A program made the translations under genes and the position numbers. From Phialophora verrucosa (taxonomy: Eukaryota; Ascomycota; Eurotiomycetes; Chaetothyriales; Herpotrichiellaceae), in assembly GCA_002099365.1 (NCBI GenBank), contig MSED01000014.1, positions 1,178,001 through 1,242,000 of the forward strand: DNA of 64,000 bases. Direction: 5' to 3'. Position 1 is the stretch's first letter, and every line of letters begins with the position of its first letter. Positions 12,318-22,795 of this stretch are shown piece after piece. The notes beneath the pieces are model-generated. The model worked only from the letters and a program-made list of their open reading frames with translations, made no database searches and was not told where the DNA came from.

Positions 12318-15300
12318 ATGGCGACCCAAATCCCCGTGGACCCGGCTGCCAGTGCGGCCAACACCCTTAAGCTCGAGAATGTGAGTCTTGCGCACGCGAG
12401 CAGGAGGAACCAGTGCTAATAGGAATATCTGCAGACGCGCAATCGAGATGTCCTTATAGCGATTGAGAAGAAGTATCAAAAAGAATGGCAGAAGAACAAA
12501 GTCTTCGAGTCGGATGCGCCCTCAACAAGCGAAATTCCCTTCGGCTCAGTCCCTGCCGCAGATATTCGAGAAAAACACCCCAAATACTTCGGCACCTTTG
12601 CTTACCCTTACATGAATGGCACCCTGCACGCTGGACACAGTTTCACCGTCAGTAAGGTCGAGTTCACCGCTGGCTTTGCCCGCCTGACCGGAAAGCGAGT
12701 GCTGTTCCCGTTAGGCTTTCACTGCACGGGCATGCCGATCAAGGCTTGCGCAGACAAGCTCGTCGAGGACGTGAGAAAGTTCGGACAGAATTTCGAAAAC
12801 TACCATGAAGATGAGGACGAGCCGGAGCCGAATGGAGTCGCCGTTGCGCCTACACAAGGAGTCAATGCCAAGGACGACATCACAAAGTTCAAGAGCAAGA
12901 AGAGCAAGCATACCGCAAAAACAGCCAAGGCCAATTACCAGTTCCAGACCATGCTGGCTATGGGCATTCCGAAGGAAGAGATCCACAAGTTCTCGGATGC
13001 AAACTACTGGCTGGAGTATTTCCCACCTCTGTGTGAACAAGATCTGATCGACTTCGGCGCGAGGATAGACTGGCGGAGGAAATTCGTCACTACCGACGCA
13101 AATCCATACTACGACGCTTTCGTGCGATGGCAGATGAACCGTCTGAAAGAACTGAACAAGGTCCTGTACGGCAAGAGATACACCATCTACAGTCCTAAGG
13201 ACGGTCAACCCTGTATGGACCACGACCGGACCAAGGGTGAAGGTGTTGGCCCGACAGAGTACACCGCGCTGAAGTTGAAGGTCAAGGAGTGGTCTCCGGA
13301 AGCGGCCAAGGCTGTCGAGTCGAAGATTCCCGCAGACGCGAACGTCTACTTTGTTCCAGCGACTTTGAGACCCGAGACCATGTACGGTCAAGTTTGCTGC
13401 TTCGTCGGACCCAAGATAAACTACGGCATTTTCAAGGTCTCGGAAAAGGAGTACTACGTGGTTACTAAGCGGGCAGCCTGGAATATGGCGTTTCAAGGCA
13501 CGTTTTTCAACCAAGAAAACTTCCCTCGGGATCAGAAAGAGTTGCAACCCGTGGTGGAACTACCGGGATCTGCTTTCGTTGGTACCTTGATCAATGCTCC
13601 TCTATCAGTCCACAGAGAAGGTGTCCGGATATTGCCCATGGAAACAGTGTCAGCGACCAAGGGTACGGGTGTTGTCACATCAGTACCTTCGGACAGTCCG
13701 GATGACTACGCGACAATGAGAGAGCTGGCCAAGAAAGCGGAGTTCTATGGTATCAAGAAGGAGTGGGCTGAGCTTGAAATCATCCCAATCATCGATACCC
13801 CAGCCTACGGAAATCTTGCTGCCAAACACTTGGTCGAGACGAAGAAGATCCAATCTCCAAAAGACACCACCCTGTTAGCGGAAGCAAAGGATCTCGCCTA
13901 CAAGGAAGGCTTCTACAATGGCACCATGCTGATTGGCGAATTCAAGGGCGAAAAAGTCCAAGACGCTAAAGACAAGGTGCGGAATGCTCTGATAAAATCA
14001 GGCGATGCTTTCCCTTTCGCAGATCCTTCTGCAGAAGTCATCAGTCGAAGTGCGGATGAGTGTGTGGTCGCGTATGTTCCTCAATGGTTCTTAAACTACG
14101 GCGAGAACGACAAGGAGTGGCAACAAACAGTTGTGGACTATGTCAAAGACAAGGACGGCCTCGAAACATACACACAAGAGACCGAGAACCAATTCGTCGC
14201 AAACCTGGAGTGGCTGAATCAATGGGCTTGCGCAAGAACATACGGCCTTGGATCGAAGCTGCCCTGGGATGAGTCGTTCTTGGTGGAGAGTCTGAGCGAC
14301 AGCACCATCTACATGTCCTATTACACAGTCGCACATTTCTTGCACGGCGACAAGTTTGGCAAGACGCCTGGCTTGCTCAACATTAAGCACGACCAAATGA
14401 CGGATGATGTCTGGGATTACATCTTCACTCGGACAAACGACGCAGAGAAAGTGTCGAAGTCGACAAAGATATCAGTAGAAGCCCTGCAAACACTACGGCG
14501 GTCCTTTGAATACTGGTATCCTCTCGACATGAGATCCTCCGGCAAAGACTTGATCCCGAACCATCTCACTTTCTTCCTCTATATTCACCTCGCCCTCTTC
14601 CCCCGAGAATACTGGCCAAAGTCGGTCCGGTCCAATGGTCACTTGCTGCTCAATGGCGATAAGATGAGCAAGTCGACCGGCAATTTCCTGACTCTCAGTC
14701 AGGCGGTAAAGAAATTCGGAGCCGATGCGACGCGGATAGCGCTCGCCGATGCGGGCGATGGTATGGAGGATGCCAACTTTGAGGAGAAAGGTGCCAATGC
14801 CGCGATCATGCGAATGTACACCCTCAAGGAGTGGATTGAGGATACTCTCAAAGACGAAGGTCTGCGCAAGACGCAAGGCGAGGTCATCTGGGATAAACTG
14901 TTCGAGGACGAGATGAACCTATTGGTCAACGAAGCGTACCAGCATTACTCGGAGTAAGTTTGACAACCCTCGACACAATAAATGCTAACCCCCTTTTACA
15001 GCACCAACTACAAACTCGCCCTCAAATCCGCCCTCTACGACTTCCAATCCGCTCGAGACTTCTACCGCGAGGCCTGCCTCTCATCTGGAAACGCCCTCTC
15101 CCGGCCATTGGTCCTCCGCTACGTCGAATTGCAAGCCCTGCTCATCTGCACCATCGCCCCCCACTGGGCCGAGTACATGTGGCTCGAGGTCCTGCACAAG
15201 CCGTCCTCAATCCAACACGCCCGCTGGCCGACGGACATCCCGCAAGCAGATCCATCCCTCACCGCAGCGAGAGAATACGTCAAAACGACGTCCTCGAACA

Positions 15301-15785
15301 TCACGTCCGCCGAGGCGCAGGCCGCCAAAAAGATGGCAAAGGGCAAATCCGCGGCCTTCGACCCCCGCAAACCCAAGCGAATTACCATCTTCGCGGCGAA
15401 GAATTTCCCCGCCTGGCAGGACAAGTACGTGGAGCTGGTCCGCAAGGCACTCGAAACCAGCACCCTCAACGACGACAAGGCGATCAACGGCCAAGTCGCG
15501 AAGATGGGCAAAGGGCCGGAGATGAAGAAAGCAATGCCGTTTGTCCAGGGCCTCAAGAAGAGACTCGCCCAAGGGGAGGCCAAAGAAGCCGTGTTTGAGC
15601 GGAAATTGCCGTTCAACGAGGTGGAGATCCTGCAGGAGATGAGGAAGAGCTTGATGAAGACGACAGGGTGTAAGGAGGTCAAGGTCGTCGAGGTTGGAGA
15701 GGACAACAGAGAGGGACTGCCTTCGATCGCGGAGCACGCGGTCCCTGGACAGCCGAGTTTTTCGTTCGAGAATATTGAGGAGTAA
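12318..15785 (+). CDS. CDC60: leucyl-tRNA synthetase, cytosolic
   Basis: Class I synthetase that charges tRNA-Leu in the cytosol. Predicted 1121 residues, exons 12318-12380, 12435-14953 and 15002-15785. The ATP-binding HIGH-type motif reads HAGH (about 86-89) and the KMSKS loop is at 764-768. The CP1 editing domain is present, with TLRPET at 331-336 and the SDSPDD segment at 440-445, in the archaeal/eukaryotic arrangement. The length is close to yeast Cdc60 (about 1090) and the C-terminal extension is complete, so this is not the shorter mitochondrial enzyme. The second intron has a CTAAC branch site. The 21-codon first exon carries no targeting features. Confidence 0.96.
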
Positions 15786-16262
15786 CGAAAATCCAACCGT
15801 CGGGGAAGGGAATATCCAAGATTAGACACCGTAGAGCGGAATCGAGACCAAGACACGTACCGGCATCACTCGAGACGGGTAAGAGATCTAGACAACCTAT
15901 GTATTGCCTGTTGTCCACGACGATCAGAGATAAGAATGGCAAGGAGGTTGGGATTGCAATAGCACGCAGCAAGCAAAAGATCAGAAAGCAGAAAGCAGAA
16001 ATCAGGACACGACGGCAATATGATGTTTGATGTTTGATGTTTGATGTTTGATGTTTGATGTTTGATGTTTGATGTTTGATGTTTGATGTTTGATGTTTGA
16101 TGTTTGATGTTTGATGTTTGATGTTTGATGTTTGATGTTTGATGTTTGATGTTTGATGCTTGATGTTTGATGTTAATGGTTCTGACTCGGCCTCTTGACC
16201 CCTGACTCTGACTCTGATTCTGATTCCGGATCTGGTCTGTCGAGTGCACCCATTCCGGCTGG
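15786..16262. other. 3' intergenic between convergent genes
   Basis: Lies between the ends of the synthetase and the CDK-like kinase. It holds the minisatellite listed separately. No gene seen; open frames across it only translate the repeat. Confidence 0.6.
16021..16173. repeat. heptanucleotide minisatellite, (GATGTTT)n
   Basis: About 22 uninterrupted head-to-tail copies of the 7-mer GATGTTT. One variant unit (GATGCTT) lies near the right end. Total length is 153 bases with almost no decay. It sits outside coding sequence, between two convergent genes. The 7-base period would shift frame in a coding region. No spacers are present, so it is not a CRISPR array. Confidence 0.97.
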
Positions 16263-17783
16263 CTATCCGAGCCTCAAGGCAAAGCCCGCCCCATGCTCCT
16301 CTTCCGCCTGACCGGCAAAAAGCCCCTGAAGTTCCTGTTCGTCCAATTTCGGGGCATCGCCCCTGATCGGTGCCTGCGGCGTTTCTCTCCGCCTCCGCTT
16401 CTCCTGGTTCGCCTTGCTCGGAAAGGTAGGGAACATCTCCTTCGCCTTGGGCCTCGGATCCTCCTTGAAGTAAGCGTGGTTGAGGATTTCGGAGGCAGAG
16501 GGCCGGGATGACGGGTTGATGCTGAGCAGGGACGACAGCAGCCTTAGACCCGACGCGGTGAGATAGGGGAATTTCGACGCCGTGAGGTTCGACGTGCCGT
16601 TACCTTTGGGGTTTGACAGAAGCGGATGCAGCGCCTTGGCGTTTGGCAGGGACCGATATCCCGGCCACGTCTGCGAGGTGGGCGGGCCCAACAGGGTGAA
16701 GATCTTAGAGAGCTGGCCGACCTCGTTGTTCCCCCGGAAGAGCGGTTCCTTGGTGAGCAGCTCGGCGAAGATACAGCCCACGCTCCAGATGTCGATTTCG
16801 AAATCGTACTCCTCAGCGCCGAGCAGCAGCTCGGGCGCCCGGTACCAGAGCGTGACGACCAGCTGCGTCAGCTTCGGCGGCGGCCGCGACGTATACCTCG
16901 CCATGCCGAAGTCGGCGAGCTTGACCTCGCCGCGGTTGTTGAGCAGCAGGTTCGACGTCTTCAGGTCGCGATGCAGGATCCAGTTCTTGTGCAAATACTC
17001 CACGCCCGCCACGATCTGGAGCACGAGCGTCTTGACCTCGGACGGCAGGAACGGCTCTGCCATGTCGCCCAGTAAGGCGCCGAGGTCGTGTTCGAGGAAC
17101 TCCATGACGAGGTAGACATTGGCACTGTAATTGACCGGGAAGGACGGCACATTGGTTAAAATCGTCTGGTATATCCGTGCCTTTCCAGGGGGTGGGGGGT
17201 GTACAGGGGAGGTGCAGACTTACTCTTTCAACCCGCCGCCGCCGCCATCGCCCATGACGACTCCCTGCAGCTCGACGATGTTGGCGTGACGACACGCCCG
17301 CAGCGTTTGGATCTCTCGGAGCCCCGTTACGGGAAACCCGTCGCTCGTGTGCTCCATCTTCAACTTCTTCAGTGCCACGAGGGCGCCGGTTGTCTTTCGC
17401 CGGGCTCGCGAGACCACCCCGTACGAGCCTTCTTCGATATTGTTGAGGAGTTCGAATTGGTCGACATGGCCGCAGGGGCCGAATTGTCGATTGGGGAAAT
17501 GGAGGATGTCGGCACCTTCTTCTGCGGTGCTGCCCTCGCCATTTGCTGCCGTCACTGCAGGGGGTGTTTTCCCTGCTTCGGGCGATGTGCGTTGGCGCTT
17601 GCTGGGTCGTTCATCGCTGTCGGCGGCGTCGGCGGCGGGAGAATCTGACTGACTTGTTGAGTTTCTGGCTTTCTCTTCCTTGAGCCGTCTCCTCTCCTCT
17701 TTCTCTTTCTTTCGCTGCGCGAGGGCAGCTTCTGATTCTTGGTCGTCATCTGCAGATGCCCATTTCGAAGGTTTGGAGGCCAT
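16263..17783 (-). CDS. CDK10/CDK11-type cyclin-dependent protein kinase (NpkA-like)
   Basis: Predicted 473-residue Ser/Thr kinase, exons 17783-17224 and 17124-16263. The intron acceptor TTACAG restores YLVMEFLEHDL in frame. An N-terminal charged, disordered region (about 1-105) precedes the kinase domain. Visible motifs are the Gly-rich loop EEGSYGVV (about 117-124), the VALKK lysine at 139, HRDLKTSN from 238, DFG from 258 and TLWYRAPE. The cyclin-binding helix reads PVTGLRE (151-157), in place of PSTAIRE of Cdk1 or PITSLRE of CDK11. This places it in the CDK10/11 group, which includes Aspergillus NpkA. A poly-Gly run precedes the splice junction. The C-terminal tail is basic. Roles in cell cycle, DNA damage or splicing are inferred from the family only. 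Confidence 0.9.
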
Positions 17784-18164
17784 CTTGAAAGGGCATCGTC
17801 CAGATTACCGAGGAATACCAGGGAAGGGTACGAATCTTGCTAGCAACGGCAACTCAAGCAATGTAGGAAACTTTCCCAATGCGCTCGTGTCGTCACTCGC
17901 AAAGGCCTTGCCGCTTTAAAGTTCCCTTACTCCCACCTCACCCACCTCACCCTCAACTCACCTCGACTGAGCCTCAACTCTCTTCCTATTCACCCTCGCT
18001 GTCACAGCTCGATAGTATCCTAGAGCCTCCTGAATATCCTCTATCCCTAGGTCCTCTTCATCAATTCTTTTCCCGCCGTCTCCATACCTCCCAGAGCTCG
18101 CCGCTTCCTCGTATGACAATGGGCAAGGGAAGCGTTACGCCCGACGAGCTGTGGGCCCAACCTG
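17784..18164. other. shared divergent promoter region
   Basis: Lies between the kinase start (minus) and the small spliced gene (plus). Strongly CT-rich on the plus strand from about 17925 to 18110, as in many fungal promoters and leaders. An ATG at 18113 opens a different frame that overlaps the small gene. Confidence 0.5.
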
Positions 18165-18458
18165 ATGCTAATGGTTACGAGAGAGGAGCCAATGCCGAAG
18201 CCGACAAAGTCCGCTGTGGTGGAAAGGATGCCTCTAAGACAGAAGGATCACAATCGAGCTTCCCAACGCTGCGTCCTGTAAGGACTTAAACGGACTTCTC
18301 AACCTGCTTCTCTAATAGACGCTCACTTCTAAAGTTATACTCTTGATGGCATCTTAAAACAACGAGAAAGATTACGAGCGGAAAGGCCTCCCTTCCCTGG
18401 ACGAAGCCACGCCCGTGACCAGTATGACGAGGATTTCAATCCGCTATTAAGATGGTAA
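18165..18458 (+). CDS. candidate small spliced gene, about 78 residues, unknown function
   Basis: Exons 18165-18277 and 18335-18458. The 57-base intron has a GTAAGG donor, a CTAAT branch site about 20 bases before the acceptor, and a TAAAG acceptor. Joining the exons gives an open frame of 78 codons ending in DQYDEDFNPLLRW. The middle is rich in Arg and Glu (LKQRERLRAERP). Neither exon stands out as a frame on its own, so simple ORF calling misses it. The start is uncertain: ATGs at 18165, 18171 and later are in frame, while ATGs at 18113 and 18119 open a different frame that stops just after the splice. I do not recognise the family. The stop lies 12 bases inside the convergent regulator gene. 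Confidence 0.45.
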
Positions 18459-19886
18459 TTCCAAGATGGGCTCACCTCTGAAAGAAGCTTCTATGGAGTT
18501 CAGTACCACGCATGGCTTGTGGACTGAGTCAAACCAAGAGCATGTAGTCTGGCCGTCTCGCTCGTGCCAGACTTGCGACAAAAAGACCTTGGCCGCCTTC
18601 TGCACGACCGGCGTGAATTGATCGACATACTCGTCCACATTCTCGACGGCCTTGATCCGGGTGACCGGGTCTCGAATCTCGACTGCTGCGATGAGGAATG
18701 GCAGGGTCACGAAGCGGATCGACTCTTTCGTTATGCGCCGAGCTAGCTCGAGTTCCATCAACACCTCACGCGACCAGATGTCTGCTTGGCTATCCTCTTG
18801 CCCAAACACGTGTCGTAGTCGGTGGGCCATCAGGAGCGCCGCCAATCGGTATACCCTGGCTTGGGCAAGGAGGTGGATCACTTCAGCCGACCCAAACTGA
18901 TGGATGAAATGCTCCGGCTGGGATGGCTGCCATGTGTCTACGAAGGCCTGGATCGCAGCCAGTTGCTGCTGGAGGCGGGCGACGTGGCCTACGTCCGTGG
19001 CGTTGGCCAGCGAGTGGCTGATAACGCAGAGGTCGTAATAGTAGGGTAGCAAGGGGAAGCAAAGCCCGAGATGGCAGTCCACACCGTTCGGGGGGCGGGG
19101 CTGGATCCTCAATGTCGGCTTTCGGCGGTGGACCATACAGTCCATTGTCTCCAACAGCACGAGAAAGATTATCCGGGGCTCTGTTTCTGGATCCAACGAG
19201 GCTGTTTCAATGAAAGGCCTCGTGCTGCTGAGGCAGTAGTGGCAGATGTCGGGGACACCCACGCCAATGGCTGCGTAAACAAATAGTACCAGTGCAATGC
19301 CGAGTGTAAGACATAACGCTGCATCCTCTGAATTGGCAACGGGAAGGGCGCGCAAAGTCATCATGGCGGCAGAGGCGTGGCGCAGGTTCGTGTTCTCGTC
19401 CGCTTCCGTCGCACTGCCAGGGCGAAATGACTTCAGCACGCCAGCATAGGCCAGATAGGCGTCCTTCAGCACTGGCAAAGCAGCCGGCAACGGAGCTGCA
19501 AGCGACCGCCGCTCAGCCTCTTCGAAGCTGGGGCTGATCACATAGTACTCCAGCGTTCGGGGCCGTGCCAGTAGGAACATCAGCAGTTCTTTCTCCTCCG
19601 GGCTCAGATTAGGCGTGTCCCGCAGCCATGAGCCGAGATGGCGCGGAGACTGCGAGCCAGTGCCGGATTGGCTCGACGTGGTTTGAGAGGCCGAGGACTC
19701 TCGAGGCCGTGGTCTGCGACCTGCCGGTCGCACTGAGCGGACAGTCAAGCAGACCTGGCCGAGCCTCTCACATCTTGCACAGGCGGCAGTGGTCGACGCA
19801 CGGTCGCAACGTTCCTTGAGCTCGTAGCATCGGTCGCACGCAGTCCTGAGCCTTCGCTTGCGGGACGGGGATGTGACTGATGCCAT
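18447..19886 (-). CDS. Zn(II)2Cys6 fungal transcription factor
   Basis: Predicted 479 residues from the ATG at 19886. The frame stays open to an ATG at 19967, which would add 27 residues. The binuclear zinc cluster follows near the N-terminus with spacing C-x2-C-x6-C-x8-C-x2-C-x6-C (first Cys about residue 17), preceded by basic RKRRLRTA. A Ser/Gln-rich linker and a mostly helical C-terminal region, typical of fungal-specific regulators, make up the rest. Such proteins are nuclear DNA-binding regulators, usually of nearby metabolic genes or catabolic pathways. The divergent neighbour is an amidase 636 bases away, a possible target by inference. The 3' end overlaps the convergent small gene by 12 bases. 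Confidence 0.88.
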   Translation of the reverse strand: MASVTSPSRKRRLRTACDRCYELKERCDRASTTAACARCERLGQVCLTVRSVRPAGRRPRPRESSASQTTSSQSGTGSQSPRHLGSWLRDTPNLSPEEKELLMFLLARPRTLEYYVISPSFEEAERRSLAAPLPAALPVLKDAYLAYAGVLKSFRPGSATEADENTNLRHASAAMMTLRALPVANSEDAALCLTLGIALVLFVYAAIGVGVPDICHYCLSSTRPFIETASLDPETEPRIIFLVLLETMDCMVHRRKPTLRIQPRPPNGVDCHLGLCFPLLPYYYDLCVISHSLANATDVGHVARLQQQLAAIQAFVDTWQPSQPEHFIHQFGSAEVIHLLAQARVYRLAALLMAHRLRHVFGQEDSQADIWSREVLMELELARRITKESIRFVTLPFLIAAVEIRDPVTRIKAVENVDEYVDQFTPVVQKAAKVFLSQVWHERDGQTTCSWFDSVHKPCVVLNSIEASFRGEPILELPS

Positions 19887-20522
19887 ATCAGAACCGATGT
19901 GGCCGACGGAGACTCCGGAGAGGTTCAAGCGGGCGAGGAGCCCAGTTCTGGTCAAGGCTCCGACCAATGTAAGTCGCGTGACCTATGCGTAGATCTCGAA
20001 ACGCTTCTCCAGGGCTCGAGTGTGGAAGGGCTTCGAAGGCGGGAAAGACAAGCTGCTCAATGTTCTAGACAGCAAGGCGCAAAGCTGCTAGCCAACAACA
20101 TCCTAGGGGGTATAGCAGATTGCTGATCTGGTCGATGCATTATGATAGACCGGAAGGATGACCGGAGGGTTATTGACAAAAGGGGAGGTTGTTTAGTTGC
20201 CACTAGGCTGGTTTGGTGCAACAGCGAGACAGAGTCTCTTTTCCCCCATAATACGATCGTGATGCCCCAGTGCTCTTGTCTCTGAGGTGTCACCAACTAT
20301 GCTCATAACAGCACGAGCATTATGGGACCGGAACCGGAGACTTTCCAAATCACCGTAGCCCTGGGACATGGACCTCTGCACCCTCCGTCTCGCTTCCTCA
20401 CCGCACGGTGCCTGGTATTATGGAACTAGGTCAAGGGTGCATGCCCCCAGGGTATAAGTATGTGCTAAAGAGAACAGCAACGTCAATATGCCTCCTTTCC
20501 GTAGTGCAACGGAACACCCAAA
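19887..20522. other. divergent promoter between regulator and amidase
   Basis: No gene seen. It must carry the promoters of both genes, and is where a binding site for the neighbouring zinc-cluster protein would be expected (CGG half-sites). I see scattered CGG triplets but no convincing spaced pair. Confidence 0.4.
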
Positions 20523-22375
20523 ATGTCGAAAACTCCCAAGGACTATCAAACCATCTCTGCCGAGAAAAAGCTACAACGCCAGGGCAAGATCCCGAAAGAG
20601 TGGCTGCTTCCTTCGGAGAACTATCATGGCGCTACCAACTTCATGGAAGTGCCCACGACCTGCGGCATCTTGAGTCCTCTTGAGTGCAAAATCACGTCCG
20701 ACTTTGACGCCACGGCGCTTCTGGAGAAGCTCAAGGATGGAGTTTGGTCTGCGGAACAGGTCACGGTCGCCTTTTGCAAGAGGGCAGCCATTGCTCAGCA
20801 GCTGGTTTGTCAAACTCCAATCTTAATTGCTCAAACCTCGTTCAACCGGCTAACCCATGTGACAGACGAACTGCTTGACGGAGATTTTCTTCGACGAGGC
20901 AATCCAGCGAGCCCGCGAACTTGACCGCGAAAGACAAGAGAATCCGGGCAAGACTCTCCGCCCATTCCATGGGCTTCCCGTCTCGCTTAAGGATAGCTTC
21001 CAAGTCTTGGGATACGACACGTCCACTGGATTGGGATGTTTTGTCGACGAGCCCGCCGAGGAGAACAGTGGTACAGCGGCGATGCTGCTTGACCTGGGTG
21101 CAGTGCTCTACTGCAAGACCAATCTCCCGCAAACAATCATGACTGGCGATAGCGACAACAATGTCTTCGGCAGGACATTGAACCCGCGCAATACCGCATT
21201 GACGGCCGGTGGAAGCACGGGCGGCGAGGGTGCCCTGCTCGCCCTTCGAGGGAGTGTGCTCGGCGTCGGCACTGACATTGCCGGAAGCATTCGCATCCCC
21301 TCAGTCTGCAACGGAATCTACGGATTCAGACCGAGTGTGGGACTGGTGCCGCACGGCGGTGTGAGAGACCTGACGACTCCTGGGACAGACGGGGTGCGTT
21401 CGTCGGCTGGACCCATGGCGACGTCGCTTCGGGATGTCGCTCTCTTCCTCAAAACGACAATGCAGGCGGAGACCTGGCAGTACGACAGCACGGTCATCTC
21501 AGTACCGTGGATGAACCTCAGGCCCAAAGAAAAGCTTCGGATCGGCCTCGTCCTAGACGAAGGGATATACACCCCTTCACCACCAGTACGGCGTGGTCTG
21601 AAAAAGGCGGCCGACCTCCTCGGGAAAAGTGACCGCGTCGAACTCGTTCCCCTTACCTTGCCGAACGTGGGAGAGCACTATGGCGACCTGATAAGGTATT
21701 GCACACTCTTAGGAAGCGAAGTAAGCCTAATGTAGAACCCTCCCGTCCCACCATCAACGGCGATCCAAGGCTAACCTAGAATCCCTCCTACATCGAAGAA
21801 CTACTACGAGCTCTTCGCGCGGACAGGCGAGCCGGAAGTACCCTCGCTCAAAGCCCTCGGTCTCCTGAGCATGACAGGCACTGACCTACGCGGATTCTTC
21901 GACCTCAACGTGCGCCGGCAGGCCGCGGCACGAGAATACCTTCAACTCTTCCGCGACAACGGCCTCGACGCGATCCTGATGCCGCCGGCCCCGCACACGG
22001 CCGTCCCTCTCGACAAATGGACCACAGCCACCTACACGGGCCTGTGGAATTACCTCGACTACCCGGCCGTGGTTATCCCCGTCGACACGGTGTGCGAGGA
22101 AGACGTCGTGGATGAGCCCAGCAACGCCAAGTACGGTGCCGAAGATGCTCGCATATACAGTCTTTGTATGAAGCAAATTTCCCCCATCCTTCTCGCAACA
22201 AGTCTTTGGAGACCGATCGGAAGCTGACATCTTTCTCTCTCACTTTCTAGACACGGATCCCGAGCTTTACAAGGACGCGCCCATTTGCGTGCAGTTGGTT
22301 GGGTACCGGTACGCAGACGAAGCGTTAGCTAACACGGCCGCTCTGGTCGATTCCATCGTCAACGGCGTGGAATGA
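20523..22375 (+). CDS. amidase (amidase-signature family)
   Basis: Predicted 542 residues, exons 20523-20804, 20866-21720, 21799-22165 and 22251-22375. It hydrolyses carboxamide bonds to acid and ammonia or amine; the exact substrate is unknown. The Ser-cisSer-Lys catalytic triad is visible: Lys136 in VSLKDS, Ser211 in GGSTGGEG, and Ser235 in DIAGSIRIP. The second serine of the usual GGSSGG is Thr, but the catalytic first one is kept. The third exon must begin at AACTACTACGAG (after CGAAG) to keep frame. A nearer CTAG, only a few bases after the CTAAC branch site, is skipped. Length matches fungal acetamidase-type enzymes. The divergent zinc-cluster gene may regulate it. Confidence 0.92.
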
Positions 22376-22795
22376 CTGGGGACATCTGAATTTCATTTTG
22401 TCAGGCATTTCCGATGCGGGTCCTCTGACTTGAGCTGCTCCATCAAGTCTGATGGATGGGACAGTCAGAAAGGCTCGCCTGACAACGGATCGTTGTTCCG
22501 CAGCGGCAGTCTTACTGGACACTCATAACAGCGGCGGGAATTTGCAAGCAGAAAGTGAGATCCTACAGGAGAGGCTTTCGTCAAAACTTAGATTGTGGTT
22601 GGGTATATCCATCTCGCCATTGTCAGGCGGCTTAATTGTACATCTGCACGCTGGCAGTCCTTCCTTCTATCATTCGAAGGAGCAAAGAGCGCGGTGCTCG
22701 AGGCCATACTTGTTGCAAGGAAAGGACAATGAGAAATGAGAAGTAAGAAAGTCCCAGGTCGGGTCGGGCGACATCAGCCGTCGTCGTTGAGCCCT
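22376..22795. other. 3' intergenic between convergent genes
   Basis: About 420 bases between the amidase end and the membrane-protein end. No gene or structured element recognised. Confidence 0.5.

Noticed and set aside
14960..15598. Arg/Pro-rich plus-strand frame within leucyl-tRNA synthetase
   Set aside because: Out-of-frame shadow of the synthetase's last exon.
16021..16173. Possible CRISPR array
   Set aside because: Units are contiguous 7-mers with no spacers, in a fungal genome.
15866..16249. Minus-strand frame encoding repeated SNIKHQT
   Set aside because: It is simply the translation of the 7-bp minisatellite, open because the repeat lacks stops in that frame.
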